This document shows positions 1-5,708 of a stretch of 7,360 bases of DNA, in pieces. The DNA comes from Clostridiales bacterium DTU092. GTDB lineage: Bacteria; Bacillota; Clostridia; Caldicoprobacterales; Caldicoprobacteraceae. The stretch is from assembly GCA_001513505.1 (NCBI GenBank), contig LFTM01000090.1:1-7360 (forward strand). The letters are read 5' to 3'. Position 1 is the stretch's first letter. Each line of letters opens with the position of its first letter. The notes beneath the pieces were generated by a model, which saw only the letters and a program-made list of their open reading frames with translations, made no database searches and had not been told where the DNA came from. Position numbers and translations under genes: made by a program.

Positions 1-1768
1 ATATTCTCAGAACCACCGGCATCTTCAACACTCCCGCGCTCATAGCCTGCCATTTCGCCAGCTGGTTAAATATTTCGTCACCGGCTCTTCCCATAAAATC
101 AGCATACATAAGCTCAGCAACCACCCGGCCGCCTGACATTGCATACCCTACAGCTGAAGCAACGATAGCAGCTTCCGATATAGGAGCGTTAAAGAAACGA
201 TGATAGGGCAACGATTCGGTTAATCCTCTGTATACTGCAAAGGCTCCGCCCCAGTCCCGGTTATCTTCACCATAGGCAATCAGAGTAGGATCCACATAGA
301 ATTTATCCAATATGGCTTCAAATATGGCATCGCGAAGCTGATACGTCCTGACCTTGGAGACCGGTTTGCCATCCTGAATTCCAACACGAACCTTCCTTTT
401 TATTTGTTGTACCCTGGGATTTTCTTCCTTAGGTATAAGTACGGTACATTCTCTGTCTTCCATCTTTTCTATTCTCTGGTTGGAAAACATTAAATCCGCA
501 ATGGCATCAGGATTGGAAACCAAATCCATCCTGGGCGATATATTTTCATCAACTGCCAGTTTATATGTCTCAAAAATCAACTCTTTGGTCTGTTGAAGTA
601 TTTTATCCAGTTCTTCCCTGCTGGCTATTCCTGCATCTATAAGTTGTTCCCTGTACGATACTAACGAATCCTGCTTTTCCCAGGCATCTATTTCATCCTT
701 AGTCCTGTAGCTTGAAGCATCTGAAGGCGAATGCCCGGAGAATCTGTACGTAATTACATCCAACAGAACCGGCCCCTTGTTCTCCTTAAGCAGCTGTTTC
801 TTTCTCTTAATTGCATCAATGACAGCCAGGGGATTAAAACCATCCACTCTTTCGGCATGCATCTGCTCCGGGTTGACACCTGCACCCACCCGGGCCAGCA
901 TCTGGAATCCCATGGTCTCACCACTGGTTTGACCTCCCATACCGTACTGATTATTAAAGAAATTAAATATGATGGGAAGCCCGCCTTTATACCCTTCCTC
1001 CCACAGGTATTTAAATTGGTCCATGGCTGCCATGTTCATTGCTTCCCATACCGGTCCACAACCCATTGATCCGTCTCCAATGTTGGCAATCACTATCCCC
1101 TTCCGTCTGTTGACTTTCTTAAACAGGGCAGCCCCCATAGCAATTCCGGCAGAGCCGCCAACTATGGCATTATTGGGATAGATTCCAAACGGCGTAAAAA
1201 ATGCATGCATGGATCCACCCAACCCTTTATTGAAACCCGTTTCCTTGCCGAAAATTTCAGCCAGGGCTCCGTAGAGCAGAAATTCCATGGCCAGCTGTTT
1301 TACATCTCCATCATGAGTCTGCCTTCCTTCCACAGCTTTGAGTATCCTGCCTTCAAAAAAGTTCTCCATAATATCCATCAGTTCGCTATCCGGCATCTTC
1401 TGTATTGCAGAAAGCCCTTTGGCTATTATCTCTCCATGGCTTCTATGGGATCCGAATATGAAGTCGTCCTTATCAAGATGATAAGCCTGCCCTACCGCCG
1501 CTGCTTCCTGACCAATGGACAGATGTGCAGGTCCGGGATAATCGTATTGAACACCGTTATATTCACCGGTAGTTTTAACAAGCAGCAGCATATTCTCAAA
1601 CTCTCTTATTATTGCCATATCCCTGTATATTCTTATGAGATCCTCTTTTGAGGAGTTGGCTTTTTCCTCTTCAATGGTTTTGTTGTACTGATTAACAGGT
1701 ATATCCTTAAAAGGAATCCAACCGCTTTTTCGCACCTCGCTCGGATCAATAAACATCTGTTTAGGCAT
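1..1768 (-). CDS. 2-oxoacid dehydrogenase E1, alpha-beta fusion (3' end beyond window)
   Basis: Thiamine-diphosphate-dependent decarboxylating or ketol-cleaving E1 component, which passes an acyl group to the lipoyl arm of the E2 encoded upstream. 589 residues are visible from the ATG at 1768, which has GAAAGGGG 7 nt upstream; the reading frame runs off the left edge. Residues 40-410 are E1-alpha-like: HLSIGQEA (82-89), KGLGGSMHA (181-189), the ThDP/Mg motif GDGS (231-234) ending in NN (272-273), and the FSGHSPSD loop with His346. A charged linker (about 425-470) leads into an E1-beta-like region: AYGED with the expected catalytic Glu501, then APISEAAIV and ELMYADF. Alpha and beta are normally separate in PDH, acetoin and branched-chain complexes; fused forms of roughly 800 residues exist, so about 230 residues (C-terminal transketolase domain) should lie beyond the edge. 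Two insertions in the alpha half are described under findings. The substrate (acetoin, pyruvate or other) is not decidable here. It is third in an operon, 17 bp after E3. Confidence 0.93.
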   Translation of the reverse strand, partial: MPKQMFIDPSEVRKSGWIPFKDIPVNQYNKTIEEEKANSSKEDLIRIYRDMAIIREFENMLLLVKTTGEYNGVQYDYPGPAHLSIGQEAAAVGQAYHLDKDDFIFGSHRSHGEIIAKGLSAIQKMPDSELMDIMENFFEGRILKAVEGRQTHDGDVKQLAMEFLLYGALAEIFGKETGFNKGLGGSMHAFFTPFGIYPNNAIVGGSAGIAMGAALFKKVNRRKGIVIANIGDGSMGCGPVWEAMNMAAMDQFKYLWEEGYKGGLPIIFNFFNNQYGMGGQTSGETMGFQMLARVGAGVNPEQMHAERVDGFNPLAVIDAIKRKKQLLKENKGPVLLDVITYRFSGHSPSDASSYRTKDEIDAWEKQDSLVSYREQLIDAGIASREELDKILQQTKELIFETYKLAVDENISPRMDLVSNPDAIADLMFSNQRIEKMEDRECTVLIPKEENPRVQQIKRKVRVGIQDGKPVSKVRTYQLRDAIFEAILDKFYVDPTLIAYGEDNRDWGGAFAVYRGLTESLPYHRFFNAPISEAAIVASAVGYAMSGGRVVAELMYADFMGRAGDEIFNQLAKWQAMSAGVLKMPVVLRI

Positions 1769-1785
1769 CGCTTTTCCCCTTTCTT

Positions 1786-3162
1786 CTATAATAAATCTTT
1801 ATATTGGAAAATGCCTTCCCTGATGATTTCTGACACAGTTGGATGGGGGAATACCAGTTCTTTAATATCCCTAATCCGCATTTCAGTTTCAATCATAATG
1901 CATGCCCCATATATAATCTCGGATGAATAGTTCCCTATCATATGTACACCAATCAAGTTCCGGTATTTCTTATTGATTAGCAGTTTGCATATACCATCTC
2001 CCCCCTCGTTTTCAGCAACATACCTTCCGCTGTATCTCATAGGGAGTTTGACCACTTCAAACTCAATTCCTTTCTCCCGGGCGGTTTCTTCGGTCTCTCC
2101 TACACATGCTACTTCGGGATTGGTATATATAACTGACGGAACGGCATTATAACGCATAATATCCCGTCTGCCCAGCATATTGTTTACACAGACTTCGGCT
2201 TCCCTGTATGCCGTATGGGCTAACATGGATTTTCCATTCACATCACCGGCTGCATATACTTCGGGCACGTTTGTCTTCCCTCTTTCATCGGTTTTGATCG
2301 CACCATTCTCAACTTCTACACCGATGTTTTCCAAACCTATATTCTGGACCACCGGCCGTCTGCCAATGCTCATCAATACCTTGTCTGCCTCTATCTCTTC
2401 CAGTTTACCTGCAGACTCATAAACAACTGCCCCGTTTTTAATTTCAACCACTTTGGAATTGAGTCTGAACTCTACACCTTTCTTCTGATAGTTCTTAAGG
2501 AGTATATTCGAGATATCTCTGTCGGTATTACCGGCTATATGATCCAGCATTTCAATTATAGTAACCTTAGATCCGGCCGAGTTGAAGTATGACGCCATCT
2601 CCAGACCTATTATTCCTCCTCCCACCACAACAAGAGACCGGGGGATTTCGGATATGTCAAGTATCTCACGATTGGTAAGCACGTATCCGGCTTCCAAGCC
2701 TTCCGTGACACCCGGTATGGAAGGAATAACAGGAGCGGATCCGGTAGCAATCAAAAGTCTTTTTGCTGTATAGGTCTCATCATTTACCATTACAATATAC
2801 CCGTCACTGCTTTTCCCATCTATGCGGGCGTATCCCTCTACTACATTAACATTACTGCGTTTTAGCTGGGCACGGATCCCCGATACAAGAACTTTAACCA
2901 CCTTGTTCTTCCGTTTGATGACAGCGTTATGATCCAATTCAACCTTCTGAGCCGTTACACCATATTTTTCGCCATACCTGGCATAATCGAATATTTTCGC
3001 TGAATTCAGGAGGGTTTTTGAAGGAATGCATCCTTCGTTTAAACACACACCGCCCAAAGAATTTTTTTCAATTAGCAGCGTGTTAAACCCTGCCTGCCCC
3101 GCTCTTTCGGCTCCTATATACCCTGCCGGGCCGCCGCCTATAACAATAAGATCAAAAATCAT
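1786..3162 (-). CDS. lpdA: Dihydrolipoamide dehydrogenase (E3)
   Basis: FAD-dependent disulfide oxidoreductase that reoxidises the dihydrolipoyl arm of E2 and reduces NAD+, closing the catalytic cycle of the cytoplasmic complex. The 458-residue length is normal for the family. In order: FAD-binding GGGPAGY (9-15); redox pair Cys40/Cys45 in GGVCLNEGCIPSK; a second dinucleotide fold with VVVGGGIIGLE followed by an acidic residue (IIE) at the end of the next strand, which fits NAD rather than NADP; AAGDVNG for FAD contact; and the C-terminal interface motif HPTVSE with His440 and Glu445, the catalytic dyad contributed to the partner subunit. There is no extra N-terminal lipoyl domain, unlike some acetoin-type E3 proteins. 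The ATG has AGAGGTG 7 nt upstream. It lies 21 bp after E2 and 17 bp before E1, so the three are almost certainly co-transcribed. Mercuric and glutathione reductases share the fold, but the context and the HPTVSE end make E3 the clear choice. Confidence 0.96.
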   Translation of the reverse strand: MIFDLIVIGGGPAGYIGAERAGQAGFNTLLIEKNSLGGVCLNEGCIPSKTLLNSAKIFDYARYGEKYGVTAQKVELDHNAVIKRKNKVVKVLVSGIRAQLKRSNVNVVEGYARIDGKSSDGYIVMVNDETYTAKRLLIATGSAPVIPSIPGVTEGLEAGYVLTNREILDISEIPRSLVVVGGGIIGLEMASYFNSAGSKVTIIEMLDHIAGNTDRDISNILLKNYQKKGVEFRLNSKVVEIKNGAVVYESAGKLEEIEADKVLMSIGRRPVVQNIGLENIGVEVENGAIKTDERGKTNVPEVYAAGDVNGKSMLAHTAYREAEVCVNNMLGRRDIMRYNAVPSVIYTNPEVACVGETEETAREKGIEFEVVKLPMRYSGRYVAENEGGDGICKLLINKKYRNLIGVHMIGNYSSEIIYGACIMIETEMRIRDIKELVFPHPTVSEIIREGIFQYKDLL

Positions 3163-3183
3163 GTTCTTTCACCTCTCGTTACG

Positions 3184-4560
3184 CTATTTGGACAGAAAAA
3201 TGCTAAAATTCTCAAGACTGGTTTTCAGCTCCTGCAAAAATCTGGCTGCAGGTGCTCCGTCAACTGCTCTGTGATCAAAGGTTAAAGATAATCCCATGGC
3301 AGGGTATGCTGTCAACTGACCATCAATTTGTCTGACACGCTGTACAATGGTATTTACGCCCAGTATTCCTGTCTGTGGCGGATTGAGTATAGGTGTGAAG
3401 GACTCAACTCCAAGGGTTCCCAGATTTGTAACCGTAAATGTCCCGCCTTTCAGGTAATCGGGATTTATGCTGCCTTTCCTGCAGGCCTCGATCAGCTCCT
3501 TGGCCTCCCTTGATATTTCACTTAGGGATTTAGTATCCGCAGAATAAATGGTTGGAACCATAAGCCCTCTTTCGGTATCAACGGCAACACCCAGATGAAC
3601 GTGATTGAAAAGAAGCATACTATCATCCAGAATATGTGCGTTTAAGGCTTTATGGTTAAGAAGTGTCCTGGATACAGCGTATAGAATAATATCTGTAATG
3701 GTTATATTCTCAAGCCCGAGATGTGCTCCCTGTTCTTTTATTTTCCGTCTGAATTCAAGAATTTCAGTGGCATCTAAAGAGGTATGTATAGTAAGCTGAG
3801 CCGAATTGGCCAGAGATTCCTGCATTGTTTGTGCAATAACCTTTCTTATGTTTGAAAGCTTAATTTCCTCATAATCGGTTTCCATAAACTCAGCCTGGAT
3901 ATCCTGTTCAACCGGCTCAGAGCGCATACCGGGACTGCTCATATCTTCCACATCTGAAGTAGTTATCCTGCCTCCTATACCCGTTCCCAAAGCCGTCTCC
4001 CTATTGTCTAGTTTTTGGTATTCCGCTTTGGCAGAAGGTGTTACAACCGGACCGGTATCCATAAGCAGCCTTATGTCTCTCTCGATAATCCTGCCCTGAG
4101 GTCCGGTAGGGATAGCAAATCTGTAATCTACCCCGGCCTTATCTGCAAGATTGCGTGCCCGGGGGCTGATTTTAATTTCGTCGCTTCGGACCGGACTTGC
4201 GGCTTTGACGGTATCAGTTTCTTGTGTCATCTCCATTTTTTCGATCTTATTGGCTGTTACGTCTTGAATACCGGTCTCTGGCTCTTCCTCAACCTGAGAT
4301 ACAATGTCTGAAATATCCTCATCTTCCTGGCCTATAATACAAACTGTCGAAAGAACCGGTACATCGTCTCCAACATCGTAATAAACTTCCAGCAGTATTC
4401 CTTCCGCTTTTGCCTCTTCGTCAAAGGCAGCCTTGTCAGTTTCGTATGAAAACAAAATATCTCCGATTTTAACCGTATCCCCTTTATTCTTGTGCCATTT
4501 GGTTATAACACAGCTTTCTACAGTCTGCCCTTGTTTTGGCATAATTACCGGTACCGCCAC
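3184..4560 (-). CDS. Lipoyl-dependent acyltransferase (E2) of the 2-oxoacid dehydrogenase complex
   Basis: Core subunit that carries acyl groups from E1 on a swinging lipoyl arm and transfers them to CoA. Numbered from the preferred GTG at 4560 (458 residues): an N-terminal lipoyl domain (1-77) with the modified lysine at Lys43 in ETDKAAF; an acidic, flexible linker (about 80-125); a peripheral-subunit-binding domain (130-167, ISPRARNLADKAGVDY through TGPQGRIIERDI); a second similar segment (174-207, ending GTGIGGRITTSDV); and the catalytic acyltransferase domain (about 229-455) with DHRAVDG, His430 and Asp434 being the active-site pair. An in-frame GTG at 4569 would add three residues, but the ribosome site AGGGAG (4574-4569) would then touch the start codon; from 4560 the spacing is 8 nt. 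First gene of the operon, behind a strong promoter. Acetyltransferase of an acetoin or pyruvate complex is likeliest; the acyl specificity is not readable from these motifs. Confidence 0.94.
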   Translation of the reverse strand: MAVPVIMPKQGQTVESCVITKWHKNKGDTVKIGDILFSYETDKAAFDEEAKAEGILLEVYYDVGDDVPVLSTVCIIGQEDEDISDIVSQVEEEPETGIQDVTANKIEKMEMTQETDTVKAASPVRSDEIKISPRARNLADKAGVDYRFAIPTGPQGRIIERDIRLLMDTGPVVTPSAKAEYQKLDNRETALGTGIGGRITTSDVEDMSSPGMRSEPVEQDIQAEFMETDYEEIKLSNIRKVIAQTMQESLANSAQLTIHTSLDATEILEFRRKIKEQGAHLGLENITITDIILYAVSRTLLNHKALNAHILDDSMLLFNHVHLGVAVDTERGLMVPTIYSADTKSLSEISREAKELIEACRKGSINPDYLKGGTFTVTNLGTLGVESFTPILNPPQTGILGVNTIVQRVRQIDGQLTAYPAMGLSLTFDHRAVDGAPAARFLQELKTSLENFSIFLSK

Positions 4561-4568
4561 CTTTACCA

Positions 4569-4574
4569 CTCCCT
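4569..4574 (-). promoter_or_regulatory. Ribosome binding site that decides the E2 start
   Basis: AGGGAG on the minus strand sits 8 nt before the GTG at 4560 and directly abuts the GTG at 4569. Normal Shine-Dalgarno spacing therefore favours 4560 as the start. Confidence 0.7.
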
Positions 4575-4587
4575 ATTCAATTTCAAA

Positions 4588-4678
4588 TGTTATAAATTTG
4601 TTATAATTAACACTTATTTATCAATTATTTGTTAAATTTGATGTTCTCAATGTTAATTTATGGCTCTTTTTTAACATT
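4588..4678. repeat. Cluster of TGTTAA/TTAACA repeats in the E2 operon leader (candidate operators)
   Basis: Between the predicted E2 transcription start and the E2 gene lie several related AT-rich elements: a perfect inverted repeat AATGTTAA (4649-4656) / TTAACATT (4671-4678) with a 14-nt spacer; a second inverted pair TTAACA (4607-4612) / TGTTAA (4630-4635); and a direct repeat TGTTATAA (4588-4595 and 4599-4606), 11 bp apart. TGTTC at 4642-4646 may be a degenerate copy. Centre-to-centre distances near 20-23 bp put the halves on about the same helix face. The position just downstream of the promoter fits repression. Which protein binds is unknown; the DeoR-type regulator in this window is one candidate. 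AT-rich DNA makes such words commoner by chance, so function is inferred. Confidence 0.5.
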
Positions 4679-4693
4679 TTAACTTTCATTACC

Positions 4694-4722
4694 ATTCTAG
4701 CAAATGGGTATACCCTTGTCAA
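4694..4722 (-). promoter_or_regulatory. Sigma-A type promoter for the E2-E3-E1 operon
   Basis: The minus strand has a consensus -35 TTGACA (4722-4717), a 17-nt spacer and a -10 TAGAAT (4699-4694), five of six matches. Transcription would begin near 4687, leaving a leader of about 125 nt before the GTG. No alternative of similar quality was seen closer to the gene. Confidence 0.8.
4706..4715. promoter_or_regulatory. Perfect palindrome GGGTATACCC in the E2 promoter spacer
   Basis: A 10-bp perfect dyad lies wholly between the -35 and -10 hexamers of the E2 operon promoter. It is the only GC-ended palindrome in otherwise AT-rich intergenic DNA. A dimeric regulator bound here would block RNA polymerase directly. 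The 17-bp spacer is already optimal, so MerR-type spacer remodelling is not suggested. Operator role is inferred from position only. Confidence 0.45.
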
Positions 4723-4777
4723 CAATCCAAATTACTATTAAATTGCTGACACATATGGAAATCAATGGTTGGTCCGG

Positions 4778-4806
4778 TTGATAAAAGATAATATAAAATG
4801 TATAAT
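4778..4806 (+). promoter_or_regulatory. Sigma-A type promoter for the SrlD-like gene
   Basis: TTGATA (4778-4783), a 17-nt A-rich spacer and a perfect TATAAT (4801-4806) give a near-consensus promoter with a start near 4813 and a leader of about 47 nt. A short inverted repeat ATCAA (4761-4765) / TTGAT (4778-4782) overlaps the -35 and could be an operator, but the arms are only 5 bp. Confidence 0.82.
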
Positions 4807-4828
4807 ATCCTTAAACTGTTGTAAACTT

Positions 4829-4838
4829 AATGTTAATT
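4829..4838 (+). repeat. AATGTTAATT, second copy of the leader element
   Basis: This 10-mer is identical to 4649-4658 and extends to 12 matches of 13 (CTTAATGTTAATT here, CTCAATGTTAATT there). It lies between the predicted start of transcription and the ribosome site of the SrlD-like gene, mirroring the copy in the divergent E2 leader. A shared operator for both transcription units is plausible; chance is not excluded in AT-rich DNA. Confidence 0.4.
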
Positions 4839-4842
4839 ATCG

Positions 4843-4849
4843 AAAGGGG
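4843..4849 (+). promoter_or_regulatory. Ribosome binding site that decides the SrlD-like start
   Basis: AAAGGGG lies 10 nt before the ATG at 4860. The upstream in-frame ATG at 4830 has no Shine-Dalgarno sequence and would put this site inside the gene; the ATG at 4853 is out of frame. The 4860 start also gives an N-terminus matching the family. Confidence 0.75.
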
Positions 4850-4859
4850 TAGATGGCCT

Positions 4860-5645
4860 ATGCCGTGTCAATGCCAACGCCTGAAAGATCAGATTGCCAT
4901 TGTAACAGGTGCCGGCCAGGGATTAGGAGAAGCTCTGGCAAAACGTTTAAACGATGAAGGCGCCAGGGTTGTAGTGGCCGATATCAACTTTGAATCGGCC
5001 AGGAAAGTTGCTGAAAACCTTGATAACGCCTTAGCCATAAAATTGGATGTAACCGATTATGAGCAGTGCGAGGAAATGGTGGAAATAACTCTGGAGAAAT
5101 ACGGAAAAATCGATCTTCTGGTATGTAATGCCGGTATTCTGATTGCCAAAGCTATCGATGAATTTTCCGTTGACGAATGGAAAAAAGTTATAGACGTAAA
5201 CCTGATTGGATACTTTAACTGTGCCAAGGCAGTTGTTCCCGCTATGATAAAACAAGGAAAAGGTAACATAATTCAAATAAACAGCAAATCTGGAAAAAAG
5301 GGTTCCTTTAAAAATTCAGCCTATGCCACCAGCAAATTCGGAGGCATTGGATTGACCCAAAGTCTTGCCTTAGAGCTGGCCCGGCACAACATAAGGGTTA
5401 ATGCTATATGTCCCGGCAATCTTTTGGACTCACCATTATGGGTAAACAGCTTATATGAACAATACGCCCGTAATCAGGGAATTACAAAAGAAGAAGTCAG
5501 ACAAAAATATTTAAACCAGGTTCCATTAGGAAGAGGATGTACATACGAGGATGTAGCAAATGTACTGGTATTTCTGGCTTCTGATGAATCAAGCTATATG
5601 ACGGGACAGGCAATCAATGTAACGGGTGGTCAGGAAATGCGATAA
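4860..5645 (+). CDS. srlD: Sorbitol-6-phosphate 2-dehydrogenase family SDR
   Basis: Cytoplasmic NAD-dependent short-chain dehydrogenase, predicted to interconvert D-glucitol (sorbitol) 6-phosphate and D-fructose 6-phosphate. The 261 residues from the chosen ATG match the roughly 260 of the family. Visible: cofactor motif TGAGQGLG (16-23); Asp41 at the end of strand 2, favouring NAD(H); NAG (90-92); and the catalytic set Asn114, Ser142, Tyr155, Lys159 (YATSK). The stretch QINSKSGKKGS, then KFGG.GLTQSLAL, GNLL.SP, VPL.RGC, and the end TGQ.INVTGGQ, agrees closely with my recollection of E. coli SrlD, well beyond generic SDR similarity. The SorD enzyme of L-sorbose operons belongs to the same family and does the same reaction, so sorD is an equally fair name given the SorE-like neighbour. 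It has its own strong promoter, divergent from the E2 operon, and ends at a hairpin terminator. Another polyol phosphate as substrate cannot be excluded. Confidence 0.88.
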   Translation: MPCQCQRLKDQIAIVTGAGQGLGEALAKRLNDEGARVVVADINFESARKVAENLDNALAIKLDVTDYEQCEEMVEITLEKYGKIDLLVCNAGILIAKAIDEFSVDEWKKVIDVNLIGYFNCAKAVVPAMIKQGKGNIIQINSKSGKKGSFKNSAYATSKFGGIGLTQSLALELARHNIRVNAICPGNLLDSPLWVNSLYEQYARNQGITKEEVRQKYLNQVPLGRGCTYEDVANVLVFLASDESSYMTGQAINVTGGQEMR

Positions 5646-5655
5646 TTTATAAAAC

Positions 5656-5685
5656 AATATGGCCGGTATTAGTTCCGGCCATATT
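5656..5685. terminator. Bidirectional intrinsic terminator
   Basis: A perfect 11-bp inverted repeat, AATATGGCCGG / CCGGCCATATT, around an 8-nt loop, with a GC-rich stem top. It is preceded by an A-rich run (AAAACA, a U-run for the minus transcript) and followed by TAATTT. It lies in the 63 bp between two convergent genes (stops at 5645 and 5709), so one hairpin can end both transcripts. The U-tracts are short and interrupted, slightly better on the minus side. Confidence 0.85.
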
Positions 5686-5708
5686 AATTTCATCTCAAAT
5701 ATATTCAA

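Noticed and set aside
731..1651. Plus-strand open frames of 70-148 codons opposite the E1 gene
   Set aside because: They are antisense to a frame with continuous E1 motifs, lack Shine-Dalgarno sites and show no recognisable domains.
2180..4311. Plus-strand open frames opposite E3 and E2
   Set aside because: Shadows of genes with intact catalytic motifs; low-complexity translations rich in Ser/Pro and no ribosome sites.
4570..4693. Riboswitch or attenuator in the E2 leader
   Set aside because: The leader is about 75-80% AT, has no GC-rich stem and no terminator hairpin with a U-run; the repeats fit protein binding sites better.
4741..4783. Possible catabolite-response (cre) site or GGTTG direct repeat before the srlD-like promoter
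   Set aside because: No sequence fits the central CG and flanks of a cre site; the GGTTG repeat (4767-4771, 4776-4780) is too short to separate from chance.
4830..4859. Upstream ATG at 4830 as the start of the SrlD-like protein
   Set aside because: No Shine-Dalgarno sequence precedes it, it would enclose the good site at 4843-4849, and the extra ten residues are absent from the family.
5031..5276. Minus-strand frames within the SrlD-like gene
   Set aside because: Antisense to the SDR gene with no independent support.
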